The translations under genes were made by a program, and so were the position numbers. Under the pieces are notes generated by a model. The model was not told the DNA's origin. It was given only the letters and a program-made list of their open reading frames with translations, and did not search any database. Below, piece by piece: positions 33,236 through 45,129 of a stretch of 64,000 nucleotides of DNA. The DNA is from Galeruca laticollis (lineage: Eukaryota; Arthropoda; Insecta; Coleoptera; Chrysomelidae). Every line of letters starts with the position of its first letter. The stretch's first letter is position 1. The stretch covers positions 32,828,487-32,892,486 of the forward strand of contig OY998185.1 in assembly GCA_963921935.1 (NCBI GenBank), in the 5' to 3' direction.

Positions 33236-34275
33236 ATTGTTTTTTGTATACACTTCGGAAGATGTATCATGCTAACAAACCAAAATTTTTCCCATAATAA
33301 CCACTCTAGTCAGTTGAAAATCAATAGGGTACATCTGTGAGACACCTTAAAAATATTCAAGTATAAAATTGGTCACTTGTATACACATGCTACGTGCTAA
33401 CAACCCGAAATGTCTCCAAAAAGGGCCGAAAATGTGGCACTTCAAGTACCATAGCATCCGTTGTACTAGGTCCAGAAAGCTAAAAACCAATAAGGTTTAT
33501 GTATAAGATGTCCTGAACAGTAGTCAATCATGAAGTTGGTCACTTGTATACACTGTGGAGGCTGTATCGTGCTAACAAACTGAAAAGTCTGCAAACATGA
33601 CAAAACTTTGGTACTGTAAGTACCATAGAATTTGTTGTACTGGCTTTAGTGAGTTGAATATCTATAGCGTTCATTTTTGAGACGCCCTGTATAATATTCA
33701 ATCATAAAATTGGTGACTTGTATATACTCCGTAGGCTGTATAGTGCTAACAATCTGAAATTTCTGCAAATATAACAAAAATTTCATACTTAAAGTACTAT
33801 AGCACCTGTTGTACGGGCTCTGGTGAGCTAAAAATCAATAGGGTTCATCGGTGAGACGTCCTGCATAATATTCAATGAAAATTTTTTTGACTGTTTGCTC
33901 TCTGGAGGCTGTATCGTGCTAACAAAATTTCTCGAAATATGACAAAAATGTCGTACTTAAAGTACCATAGCACTCGTTGTACTAGCTCTGGTGAGTTGAA
34001 AATCAATAGGGTTCATTTGTAAGATGTCCTAAACAATATTCGATCATAAAATTGATGACTTGTTGCACTCCGTGCTAACAAGACATATAACGAAAAGTAG
34101 CCGACGACAACGACGACGATATACACACAGTATTTTTTTCTAAAAACCGTTTTTTCGTATTTTTCTGATGTAAAACGTGAAAATAACTCAAATTTTTTTT
34201 CAAAATTCCAACTTTTTTTGGGGTTAACCAATACTTTTCTCACATATTAGATAGGTTGGGCGGAAAAGTAAAATC
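33236..34275 (+). repeat. Satellite-bearing element, copy 2 (inside BEL/Pao)
   Basis: Six occurrences of (T/G)GCTAAC at 33271, 33396, 33571, 33745, 33918 and 34074 show a tandem repeat of about 174 bp (first and last units shorter). Each unit has TACCATAGCACC...GTTGTACTGG and TCAATAGGGTTCAT...GACGTCCTG. The right end is a unique segment with CGAAAAGTAGCCGACGACAA and a terminus GATAGGTTGGGCGGAAAAGTA. It interrupts BEL/Pao pol upstream of RT. No protein coding potential. Confidence 0.8.
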
Positions 34276-35640
34276 TATTTTTAGCAAGGGAGTCACCTAC
34301 CTTTTTCTGTTCTATGTCAGACTTTAAGGAAATATCAAGTGGGAAATGTCCGTTTTGGAGAATTTTAGTTGTGGTTTTGAAATGAACTCTTCCAGTTCAT
34401 CTTCGGTGGAGAGATAAATGAGTTTTGGGAGTTCTTCGATTTCCCAGAATTTCGAAAGAGTGCTTTTTAATTTAGGGTCCGGGTTAGAATCTTTGGGTTC
34501 ACTGGCTACATGATACGAGATAGTGGGTGTTTTTTTTATTTTTGTTAGACTTTAGGTTTTCACGAGATTATGTAACCCAGATGGGTATTAAAAAGAGTAG
34601 GTAGGCCGTCCTCTAGTTTGATGAGGCCATAGGTTGACAGATCATAATAAGCATCAGATCGATTTCACCGAGTGTGGCGAAAGTTTTTTCTGCTAACTTG
34701 TTCACAACCCGCGAAGGTATTGTTATGTGTTCTATATTCAACTTCACTCGGGGGATAGTTGTAACAATTTTTTTGAGCACAGCGCAAGATATTTCGAACT
34801 TCTTCGAGGGGTCAACATTTGAGTGTAGCACTATGTCTAACATTTCGTTAGACAGAGTATTAGTTTCAGATATGCCTGAAATGTTGTTGTACGAGGTATA
34901 GTTGAGTTTTTGTACAGTGGTTTAATGATGAAAGAATTTTGACTTCCGTTATTCAGAAGGATTCTCACCTTAATAGGTTGATTTTGCCGATTGTAAATTG
35001 TTGCTTGCATAGTTGCTAACAACACTAAGTTATTTTTAATTGAGAGACCTGATAGACGGGACGAATAAGGAAGTGTTTGATTTTCTTGAATGCTTTGAGA
35101 TGTTGTCTGATTGTTTAAAGTTTGAGTGTTATGTTGAGAACTTGAATTTTGGAACCGAGAATTGTCAGAGTTGAGATTTGGATTTAAATTGTTGTTGCTT
35201 GGAGGCATTTGTACGTTATTACCTGGATTTTTAAAATGGAAAAGAGAATGTTGTCTTTTGTGACAATGGGAGCATGACCTTTGTGACAAACAGGTATCAG
35301 CACTGTGTCTAGTGCCTACGCAATTTACACATAGTTTTTCTGTTTATGACAAGTTCATTTCGGTTAGTTACAGTTAATGATGAAAAAGTTTCACAGGTAT
35401 AGATTTTTCGAATTCTTATGATACGTTGAATGATTGTTTGAGTTTTTGTTGAAATTTGATTGCGATTGTGTGTGAAAGGCTACATTCTTTTGAGATTTTC
35501 AGTGCAAAAATGAGTTTTGTAGCGTGTGTGGTTGACTTGTCTTACCAGCGGCATTATCGAGTAGATCAATTTCCTCTTCCAGAAATTGTAAAATTCATCG
35601 ACTGTTGGTAGGATGTCTCTGTTCCTGCAATTTCCAAATT
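34276..35640 (-). pseudogene. BEL/Pao gag zinc knuckle and protease region
   Basis: Minus strand, ORF 35289-34837: CSHCHKRQHSLFHF (a BEL-type zinc knuckle; its first Cys lies upstream), an Asn/Ser/Gln-rich linker, then VRILLNNGSQNSFIIKPL, the protease active site with the usual DSGS changed to NNGS. ORF 34843-34613 continues: SAVLKKIVTTIPRV, VVNKLAEKTFATLGEIDLML, typical of the post-protease part. Right of 35289 the gag frame is broken (LPTVDEFYNF near 35600). The Jockey LINE begins at about 35700. Confidence 0.75.
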
Positions 35641-35699
35641 CATTTTTGAAACCAGAATCTAATTTTTTTTAATAATGATAAGTTATTAATGCCTCTAAT

Positions 35700-38490
35700 A
35701 AAACCTGATGTTTAAGCTCAAGATTTTGTCAAAGCGTCCTGTTACGCCTACAAATAGCAGAAAAATTATCACAAAAACACACAATAGGGTTCTCATAGTG
35801 GGAGATTTAAATTGTAAACACCCATTATGGGACTCCTATGCCACACATCCTAACACAAATGGGAATACTCTCCAAAGGTTCTGTGACAATTCGGACTGTA
35901 ACATATACAGTACAGAAGATCCCACACATTTTCCGTTTAACAAATACTCTCCAAGCACAATAGACATAGCAATCGGTCGCAATATAAATACTATTACAAA
36001 ACTAAAAACAATCCCAGACCTCAACTCCGATCACGATCCCATCCTTTTAGAATTAAAAATAACACATTCCTTACACCCCCCACCCCAAAAGATACACGAT
36101 TACACAACAACCAACTGGATTCAATACAGAAAACATATCAACGACCAATTAAAAATAACAAATAGCATCAAAGACACCAAGCACCTCACAAATATAATAC
36201 TGAATTTACAGGAAATAATTACTACTGCCAGAAATAAAACCACATCTATCAAACCCAAATCTCAAGACCACAACTCTCTCCCTGAGTATATAACTAAAAT
36301 AATTAAAGATAAAAATAAAATTCGCTGTAGATGGCAAAACTCTAGAAACGACAATGATAAACAAATACTCAAATATTATCAAGACACAATAAATAGATTA
36401 ATTAAAGAACATAGAAATTATACTTGGAAAATTTTTCTCGAAAAATTATCATTCAGAGACAACTCGCTTTGGAAAGTAACCAAGAAGCTGAAAGGCAAAA
36501 GAGAAGAAATCTCCAAAATATCCGTAAATGGTAAAACAATTACGCACAATACCGACATCGCTGAAGCCTTTGGGGAGTATTTTCAGAACAACTTCACTAA
36601 TAATACACGAAATACACAATATCACAATAATATTTCACACACTGTCCAAAACTATTTATGCAATACACAAACTTTAAACACGAAACACTTGACAACTACA
36701 CAAGAAGTATATAACACAATTATTTCACTTAAAAACAAAACAGCACCCGGGAAGGATGGGATACCAAACATTCTTCTCAAAAATTTACCCAAAAAAGCAA
36801 TTGTCCAACTTACCTATATCACTAATTTCATAATAAAAACAGGCAATTATCCAAATATGCTCAAGACTGCCAATGTTATCCCTATTGTCAATGCCAACGA
36901 ACAACCATGTTATGTGGATAGTTACAGGCCAATTTCCTTGTTAAATAATATAGCAAAGGTGATAGATAAAATCATACTCAACAGAATTCAAACGTATGTA
37001 GATAAAAATAACATAATACCCCTCGAGCAATACGGATTCAGAGGTGGGCATAGCACTGTGGCCCAAATCATTAGAGTATTTAATTATATTAGAGAAGGCT
37101 TTTTCGCTAAGAATAAGGCTGTAATGGTAACGTTAGATATCCAAAAGGCCTTTGATTCTGTATGGCACGAGGGGCTATTATACAAACTTATAAAAACAAA
37201 AATGCCAGAGTATTTAATAAAAATTATAAACTCTAATATCTCAAATCGGCAATTTGACTCAAAAGTCAACAATAGTGTGGCTGGACCATATATCATTCAA
37301 GCTGGAGTCCCTCAAGGGTCTGTTTTATCACCTTTGTTGTATTCACTCTTTACTTATGATCTTCCCACCTCACCACAAATCCTCACTGCCATGTATGCGG
37401 ATGACACCTGTTTCGTATCATCTGCACCATCATCAGAAACTGCATTACACAATATTCAAACTCATATAAACACTCACATTCTTCCATACATGAGAGATAA
37501 TAAACTCACAATTAACGCCTCTAAGACAGATTACCTGTTATTCAGGAGGATAGCAAGGAAAAACTCATTGCAATTACAGCTCTGTATAGATGGACAATAT
37601 ATCAATCCCAGTAGTACATTAAAATATCTGGGCTATACTGTGCATGGCAACACAAATGCCAATGCGCATATAGCACAACAGGTATTGAAAGCGAAAATTG
37701 CAATGAGTAAACTTTACCCGTTAATTTGTAAGAATAGTTATCTCTCAACAACAAACAAAATCACAATATATAAACACATTATTCGACCCATATTAACATA
37801 CGCAGCTCCAGCATACTTTACAGCCACAAAACATAACTTTCACACTTTACAGGTGGTACAGAATAAGTGTCTCCGCATGGCAATCAAATACTACACAGTT
37901 TACCCAAGACGTCCCAAAAGTACCTGGCTACATGAACAAGCAAATATACCTACTATCAAGTACTTTATAACCAAAATATCCACAAATTTTTATAATAACT
38001 GTCTCCCAAAAAATCTTAGTAACACTCTCAGAGCCGCTAGTCGCGCAGAAGACACCCTTGATAGTGGGTGTAGGCTTCTGCATGGTACATTATTCCCATA
38101 ATAAGTTGTCTCATAACAACCAGAACGATCGAATTAGGGACCACAATATCCCTCATTCACATTAATTAATTTCACTAAAACATAAACAACATCTGTCATG
38201 TTGCCGCCCCTCATAAACTAATATATTGTTCGAGTTTGAAACCCTGTTTTTCAGCCGGTTTTCAGGGACGACACAGTCGAAAAATCTGGGAGTCATATTT
38301 GTATACACTGGACAAAGTAATTACTTTCCCCAAACAAATGGGTAATGCTAACGCAAGGAACCATGTATCACATCTCAAGACAACACAAGGGTAGCAGGAA
38401 AGGCCAGAACATCGGCACTATTGTATTTATTTTCTTATTATCATTGTAAATTTTACCATTTATAAACAATTGTGAATAAAGACATTTTTA
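35700..38490 (+). mobile_element. Jockey-clade LINE, 5'-truncated, inserted in BEL/Pao gag
   Basis: Contains one long ORF and a roughly 390-bp 3' UTR with AATAAAGACATTTTT near 38477. BEL/Pao gag continues on both sides. ATTAAT at each edge may be a remnant of the target duplication; exact borders are uncertain by some tens of bases. Confidence 0.75.
35708..38101 (+). CDS. Jockey-like ORF2: endonuclease (partial) + reverse transcriptase
   Basis: 797 codons without interruption. Residues about 28-125 are the C-terminal half of the exo/endonuclease domain (LIVGDLNCKHPLWDS, STIDIAIGR, LNSDHDPILLEL, with the catalytic SDH motif). RT spans about 340-610: APGKDGIPNILLKNLP, YRPISLLNNIAKVIDKII, EQYGFRGGHST, VTLDIQKAFDSVWHEG (motif A), AGVPQGSVLSPLLYSLF (motif B), AMYADDTCF (motif C). 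The C-terminal LINE domain has LKYLGYTV, RPILTYAAPAYF and QNKCLRMAIKYY. Full Jockey ORF2 is about 900 residues, so roughly 100 N-terminal residues are lost by 5' truncation. The true start was upstream; the ATG used is the first one left. An open frame suggests a young insertion. Confidence 0.9.
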   Translation: MFKLKILSKRPVTPTNSRKIITKTHNRVLIVGDLNCKHPLWDSYATHPNTNGNTLQRFCDNSDCNIYSTEDPTHFPFNKYSPSTIDIAIGRNINTITKLKTIPDLNSDHDPILLELKITHSLHPPPQKIHDYTTTNWIQYRKHINDQLKITNSIKDTKHLTNIILNLQEIITTARNKTTSIKPKSQDHNSLPEYITKIIKDKNKIRCRWQNSRNDNDKQILKYYQDTINRLIKEHRNYTWKIFLEKLSFRDNSLWKVTKKLKGKREEISKISVNGKTITHNTDIAEAFGEYFQNNFTNNTRNTQYHNNISHTVQNYLCNTQTLNTKHLTTTQEVYNTIISLKNKTAPGKDGIPNILLKNLPKKAIVQLTYITNFIIKTGNYPNMLKTANVIPIVNANEQPCYVDSYRPISLLNNIAKVIDKIILNRIQTYVDKNNIIPLEQYGFRGGHSTVAQIIRVFNYIREGFFAKNKAVMVTLDIQKAFDSVWHEGLLYKLIKTKMPEYLIKIINSNISNRQFDSKVNNSVAGPYIIQAGVPQGSVLSPLLYSLFTYDLPTSPQILTAMYADDTCFVSSAPSSETALHNIQTHINTHILPYMRDNKLTINASKTDYLLFRRIARKNSLQLQLCIDGQYINPSSTLKYLGYTVHGNTNANAHIAQQVLKAKIAMSKLYPLICKNSYLSTTNKITIYKHIIRPILTYAAPAYFTATKHNFHTLQVVQNKCLRMAIKYYTVYPRRPKSTWLHEQANIPTIKYFITKISTNFYNNCLPKNLSNTLRAASRAEDTLDSGCRLLHGTLFP

Positions 38491-39345
38491 AATTAAATTA
38501 ATTAATAGCAGAAAAATTTGATATTTCGTTTGGATTGTACTTATTTAACTGTGGTATATTCAGTAGATCGTAGAAATATACATGTACAATTTTTGTTTTG
38601 TTCATAGGTTTCTCTTAGCAACTTTATAGCTACACGTAAATTTTGTCGTTCAATTGTAAAACGGCTACAATATGTAAAGCATCACTTTCTAGATAGCCTT
38701 TTAAATAGTATAATTTCGCAGCATATGATTTTAGTTGTGGATTTTCGAGGACACTAGTTTTGAACAGGTTACAAAAACTTTCCCATTCAGTGTGATTTCC
38801 TGAAAACTTTTTAATTTTTATTTCAGGGAATCTAGTACCTGAGTTGTTGTTTCATTCTATTGGGGTTTCCCCAACTGACTCATTACGGCTACTTTCAAAT
38901 ATAGTTGATTTTTTAATCGCTCTAGCTAATTGACTCCTAGTTTTACGATAGTCAATTTCTATTTTGTCCCTATCTTCTTGATCTGGAATTTCTATTTCAT
39001 TCTTCTTAAATGGATAAATGTCTTTTTTATTTTGTGTGATTTAATACTGTTAAAAGTTTTTGATAATTTCCTCTTGTAGAATTTACAGATCAAAGATGTC
39101 TAAGTTATTTAATAGTTCCTCGTTCACTGATTAAATGTTTTTAATTCATTGTTACGGTTTGTTTGTTTTAAGTTTAAGAGCAAAATGTGAATGATATATT
39201 TTTGTTCACATAAAATCAGATACTGGAAATGTTTGTGATATTGTTTTACACGAACTAACGTGTTTTTTGCAAATAAATGTATTGATATGGAATTACATAA
39301 TATTTTAAGCATTTTATAATAGAGTTCAAAGATAAATGTCTTTTT
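38491..39345 (-). pseudogene. BEL/Pao gag N-terminal part (DUF1759-like)
   Basis: Minus strand: DYRKTRSQLARAIKKS (about 38960-38910), then FPEIKIKKFSGNHTEWESFC, NLFKTSVLENPQLKSYAAKL and YYLKGYLESDALHIV (38830-38640). This is the hallmark LP...LPKFSG...W..F...F...V......KL.YL...L.G.A of BEL/Pao gag. Stops split the frame. An N-terminal segment continues toward 39312. The reading resumes at 35640 beyond the Jockey insertion. Confidence 0.8.
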
Positions 39346-42300
39346 TAATTTTCAGCGAGATCGATGAGGAACCTATTGGAATAAACTGAGCTTTTCCAAT
39401 CCAACGAAGAGTTACCTGCAGTTTCTTGCTTACATATGTGAGTTTATAGATGATTCGATCGGTTGGAATTTTTTTTATGGTACACTTGTTGATCTGTTCT
39501 TATCACTTTTTTGTTGGTGCTTTGTTTAGCGAGAGAGTTCACTTCGATTTGCGTATATAAGATTATTTAGAGTTGCACTGGTTTATATTGTAAAGTTTTT
39601 TATTTTTCTCACGTTTTGTCCTACTAAATCGAGTAATTATTTTCGAATAATTCTTATCTCTGTAGGGCCAATAAACATAAAAAATTGAGAAACAATATGC
39701 CTTGACATCGGAAGGTTCGTTACGCTCCAATCTTAATTTTCAACTGAAAAATATACAATAGCTTTAGTGCCTCTGAAAATAAGCGATGGGTTTTAGTATG
39801 GCCCTAACAATTGAGTACTTTCTACGGAGCTCCAGTTAAACATCGTAATTGGTGAATTTCTGTCCTCAATTCGTTATCTATGGAACCATTAGTTTTAAAT
39901 GTTTTTTAAGAACTAGCTTCCTCGAAAACTTTCGTGGGGAACTTTCTAAAAAAGGTTGACTCTGTCCAAAAGCTCGTGAAGAAATTCAGTCAGCGACGAA
40001 TACTTAACCGAACGAGTTGTAATGTTCTTAGGGTGTCAACTCTATTTACCGTGCGCTTGTTATCGTAACCGAGATTAAATAAGTCGTATTTCTCTTAAGG
40101 ACTCAACTTTTATCGTCTGGTGCCGTACCGAAGTATCTATATTTTCTGGGTTCATTACCGCAATAGCAGCGAATTAAAATTATCGAGTATCTGTGTATTG
40201 TGCTTACTACCGTGATTGTTATTGAAGTTACGGAAGCATACTGAGTATCTGTGATTTGTTTTAGCACGCGGTGAGAGTAAATTACATATTGCAAGAATTT
40301 TCTCAAGAAATTAAATCGACCGCATCAATAAACCACGCCATCCTAATTTAATAGCAAGTGTCATCATCCAAGCCGACTACCTGACTTGTGATTGGCTTGT
40401 GACTTCAAGATTAAGGTATCTTTAATCAGGTATCGTTATATATTATTGTGTACCTCTCTTACCTGGGTTCAATAGCACCTGTTCCTTACCGATGGAATAG
40501 GACGAATTTAGTTTCACGTCAATTTCTTTCCAACCGTAATAAGAACAATACAGTGTCAGAACTATTTTATTATGATAACTTGTTTTAGTAATATTAGCAT
40601 TGTTTTAGAGAACATTTATGTTGTATGCTGTTATATATAATTCGGCGTCCACGCTTATCCTATATAAAATTATTTTTCGTCCCAATATCTTGACGTAACT
40701 TCCACACCACCTATGTGTTTATTAATTTCAAGTAATTCAATAACTTAATATTTATTATCATACTTATTTTTTTCAATAAACGGGAAATAATTTAATTAAT
40801 AAACTAAGTTTTCAATTTGTTCGCAAACCCAGCGATATTTATCGTTTGTATAGCTATATAATTTTGATTTGTATATATGTTTGTTCTTTGAAGACTATTT
40901 GTTTCTCGAACAATTGCCGAATGACTCGCTGTGTTGTGTTGAATGATAATTTGTCTTTTTATTGTTTTTCATGTATATATTAATAACGTTGTCGAGTTGT
41001 GTACGTGTTTATAATATACAGGGCATACATACACCCAAAGACATTTAAATTTTATCTTGATTGTATATAAGATCGTGGATCTTATTATTTCTGCCTGTTG
41101 ATGGTACTCTGTAATTCGTACAATCATATTATAAGTTTATTATTGTTGTCAACACTCACGCTAGTCAAAGATATTAATAAACTGGTTGACATAATAGATG
41201 CGTTTTAGTGATTACACCCCTAATCTCCACAGACACATTGCTGAGAATACCTTATTTTTTATAATATCTTTGTTATCGCAGTTTTTGAAATTTTTCCTGT
41301 AAATCAAAATTTCTGGCGCCCTTAAAATCCCGATTGATTAACTTTCATCGTATCTACCTGCGATCTTTAGATCTCCAATCAAAAACAAGAGCGCCGTTCG
41401 CATACGACCTCTTTATTGCCCATTGTAACATTCCAAATAATAGTATTTCACTAGTTCATCTTTGTTCCACCCAAGAAAGCTTTGAAAAACTCTATACTGA
41501 ACAGTTAAGACAGATCTGGATCGAAGAACCAATCTTAGGGTTTGTGATGAACTAGATTAGTGGAGTGTATAGTTGAGTTTGTCGTTCACTACTGCACCTA
41601 AATAAATGTGTTTGTTTTCCTTCGATAAGGTTGTGGAAAGTAGGACCAGTCATAATTTTGAATAACGACAATGATAAACACGTGAATCACTTCACAAATG
41701 AATAGTAACAAGATAGAGCAACAAGAATGTCCATCGCGAGTTGATAGTTGGTTACACTTTTCTAAACGATACTAAATACTCGTGAGGTAGATATGTTTAT
41801 TTTTCCGCTAAGTCTCGAACGAAGTCACAGGAATTTTCACGTTTTTATATTGCGTCGTAACGCGAGAGATATGTTAATACTTCAGGTAAATTGTAATTCT
41901 TCCCGTTTTTAAGTTTAGAATTGATATAATTTGATACTAGTTATGAGAAATTCGTTGATTTAGATATTGTTTTCACGCATACTGTATGTTTTGATGGCGA
42001 GAAAATGTCACACTTTTGTATGTCGACCGATCTAGAGTGGTGCTTAGTTGTGATTTGATAAATGGTGAAAAACTGACTACTCTCTAAAATAATGTTAATT
42101 TCTATAGATATATTGGGTGGCAAGTTTGGGGGGTACAACTTTCTGGTACTGACTGTGATTCTTTCAGTTGAATGGTGATATTTTTACGTGAAGGTAATTA
42201 TCCAATTACCGTGAAGCGATAAATTGTGCCCTTTCAGTTATTTCATGTCAATTCATAAAATATTCATTCCCAATACCTGAGATTCCTCTATTCGTTAAAT

Positions 42301-42929
42301 AAGGGTTTGTAATATCATTCACATTGCTAATTGAAGGATCGTAGATCACTCAAAGTTATTTGTTGTAACATATTAATGGTTTTGGAAAGTTCCATAATCT
42401 CTATTTTTTTATAAAAAAAAACATAAAGATCATATGAACCACTTAAAATTCAATTGATTGGTCTCATGTTGAGATGGCACTTAGAGAAACTAACTTTTCT
42501 TTTACTACGGGGCGTTTACGACCATTAAAGTAAAGACATGGGCTCAACGTCACAATAGACATTCAAACTTGTCCGATAATTCATAGAAATGTGATAGCTC
42601 CTGTGATTTATTTTGTAATGATATAAATTCATTACTATGAAACTCGATTCAAGAAACCAGTTGACACCGCCATGACGAGGTACCCCAACAGAACAGCAAA
42701 ACCCCCACGCCAAGATGCGCACGAAGAATCGACAGTAGAAGGGAATGAGACTTCCACCACCACCACTACGATGGATATAAAAATGCAAACCGACAGACGA
42801 TGAGACGACTTGGTTTACGGACTCCTGCTCCTCCAAGTTCAGCCGCCTCCAGTGCGAAGCGTAGGTCGAGGGTATTGACTTTAACCTTGAACGCTTTACA
42901 CTATCCACCGCCGAGTGTTGTACTAAGTC
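39346..42929. other. Unassigned; possible 5' LTR/leader of BEL/Pao and other noncoding DNA
   Basis: Lies upstream of BEL/Pao gag, where an LTR is expected, and has AT-rich promoter-like and poly(A)-like stretches, but no paired LTR is available to define it. A GATAAATGTCTTTTTT motif occurs at about 39016 and 39329. At 41317 TGGCGCCC resembles a tRNA-Lys primer-binding site without other support. ORFs 41334-41555 and 42525-42908 have no known motif. Confidence 0.3.
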
Positions 42930-43270
42930 GGAGTATTGATCCGATTTTATACATCATTCACTAGAACGGCCGTTGATTTCTGGTATTGACGGAAACGAGA
43001 ACGATTGTTCAAACTGTTAGGAGAATTTCGGTGTGGTACTGACACACTGAGAGCCCTACAGTATCTTCGTAGGGAAGCGCCGTTAAGCCGGGTACTGACT
43101 GGCTATAAACGATCGCTTTAACTGTTAGTATAATTCTGGTGTGGTATTGACGCGCCGTAATAAATGCAGTCCTTACAAACCGAGATATTCGTTAAGTCGG
43201 GTACTGACTAGCTACAAACGATACTCTCAAATCTTGAGATTAAAACCGAAAGAGTATTGATCCGCCGGTT
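42930..43270. repeat. Degenerate tandem repeat, about 110-bp period
   Basis: Blocks with CTGTTAG(G/T)A(G/T)AAT, GGTGTGGTA(C/T)TGAC and GT(C/A)GGGTACTGACT.GCTA recur (43014-43117 and 43121-43230, with weaker flanking copies). It is GC-richer than its surroundings. It may belong to the LTR or leader of an unidentified retroelement. Confidence 0.5.
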
Positions 43271-43461
43271 GCTCATACCCCTGGCTGTCTAATCGTTTCA
43301 TAGGACCTAGAGAATCCCGTACACCGTCAAGTATATCGCCGGAATCGAACTATACACCGCTACAGTTACACCTACCTACCATTCGGACCATCAGTATCTA
43401 TCGATCGACGAGAGGCTACGGACCATCGAAGCGTGATTTCCAAAATATTTGCGCACCAGAG

Positions 43462-43463
<2 letters not shown>

Positions 43464-43524
<61 letters not shown>
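43464..43524. repeat. (AT)n microsatellite
   Basis: Pure AT array. Confidence 0.95.
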
Positions 43525-43528
<4 letters not shown>

Positions 43529-43669
43529 ATTGAATTTTAGTTTATTTTGTCATTGTAAATATTATTTTTTTTAGAAATAAATCAGTTAATTTAATTGAAC
43601 TCTGTCTCCTTTGGGCTTACCTGGGCAATACGCATTACAATTTGACATCGTGATATATACAGGACGTTT

Positions 43670-43790
43670 CTAAGTAATTCCACAACATAGGTATTAAAAA
43701 TATTATAAAATTCTAATAAAATTGACAATTGTTTCGATATTACTAAATATCATCGTCATAATGACAGAGAAAAAACTTATATCGTAGCAC
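43670..43790 (-). repeat. PLE-B-type tail relic with dead hammerhead
   Basis: Minus strand: ATGACGA (43753-43759; the essential first C of CTGACGA is A), a 6-bp helix II GATATT-TAGT-AATATC, GAAAC (43731-43735), AATT, GTC (43724-43726). Helix I and II pairing are kept although the core is mutated. The relic starts near an AATTCCACAA tail-end sequence. Confidence 0.65.
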
Positions 43791-44688
43791 CAATTCTGCA
43801 ATATGTCCTCATCTTATTGTGATGAATGTATTTACTATAATTTGTAATATCCAGCTTTACAATATAAAATTAATTTCATATTCACCAACATCATTTTTGT
43901 AGATTTCTGTATAAATTTTCTATATTCTAACTTATTTCTTAAATGGAAATTGTTCGTTTAAAGTGATATAAATGTTCTTGCAAGTTCCAGTTTCAATCAA
44001 TATGAGGGGGAGACCTGCACCCTTTCTTAGCCTTGTGCTCTCGTCGTAACTCTTTACTGTGAACTGTTCACTAAAAGGAAGTGAAAAAGTCTGAAACTAG
44101 CGTTTGAATAGAAACGGGGAAAGAACGTTATGTTTAAACGGAAAGTAATTGGAGAAAAATTATCTTACTCCCATTTCTTATTCTTATCAACGAACTCGTT
44201 CTCTCTTGTATCCCAGCCCAGGACTAGAGAAATTTCTATATAAAATGAACGTTACTGTGACCTACATTTTAAAAACAGTTGTCATGGAAATAATTACCAA
44301 GGTTGCGGAAGTGTAATTTTTTCAAATAAGGCTTCTCTTACATTTTCTTGAAATTTAACAGAAATACAATATTCCTTTATATTCTTAAATTGACTGAGCA
44401 AGATAGAATATGTATTATGATTTTGCATAAATCTCTAATTATTCATTACTCATCCTAAACAGATGTGAAAAATGATTTTGGTCATCGTAGATCAACTAAG
44501 CACGTTTTTATAAATCAACTATCAGAAATGAAATTAGTAGACAGGAAAATGGACATTTGAATTCACTGCTCTAATATGTGGCATGAAATTCAACAATACA
44601 ATTGCTTATAGGTAAAAGAGAAAGTACATTGAAAAAGGTGAATATAGTCATACTACATACGTTATTTGATGTGCTCTTACAGATTTAC
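43791..44688. other. Unassigned AT-rich DNA
   Basis: Nothing recognised. Confidence 0.4.
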
Positions 44689-45080
44689 TGGGTGTCCCAA
44701 TAACAATGGCTCTCGGTCATATATCATAAACCGTTCATACTACAGCTGCAGGAAAAAAGTTAAAACAAAAGTGGCCTTGACAAAATCCGGAAAATTATTT
44801 CCAAGTTTGAAATTCTACCGCTAGAGGACGTAATAGAATAAAAAATATTTAAAAAGGCACATTTCACAAAATTACCCTCATTAAAGAGCATAAGGAAAAT
44901 AATCACCGCATTCTTCTAAAAACTCTATGTATATTTTATATTTCAAGTTTTAGTCAACCTACTCGTATAAACTGAGGGGAGAGTGGGAACTCTGTTGAGA
45001 AGAAACGCCTACAACTCCGGTTCTACTCAACCGAATATTGCAAAATTAGAGTTGCTGACAACAACTCTTTTCGACCAACA
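44689..45080 (+). repeat. Interspersed repeat beginning GGGTGTCCCA, copy 1
   Basis: Similar, in opposite orientation, to 52620-52922. Shared blocks: TGGGTGTCCCA, GGCTCTCGG, AAACCGTT, TTTTAGTC...ACTCG and ACTCCGGTT. Noncoding; the family is not assigned. Confidence 0.6.
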
Positions 45081-45129
45081 TAAAAGTTATAATTTCATCG
45101 TAACCTAGTGAGAAGCATACACGCTATAA

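Noticed and set aside
33236..34275. Satellite block as a possible host regulatory tandem array
   Set aside because: Same structure occurs at two other places and interrupts a retrotransposon, so it behaves as a mobile repeat.
41310..41330. TGGCGCCC as a tRNA-Lys primer-binding site
   Set aside because: Too short, with no paired LTRs and no gag downstream on the plus strand.
42525..42908. 127-codon minus-strand ORF
   Set aside because: No motif; lies beside a noncoding repeat-like leader region; probably chance.
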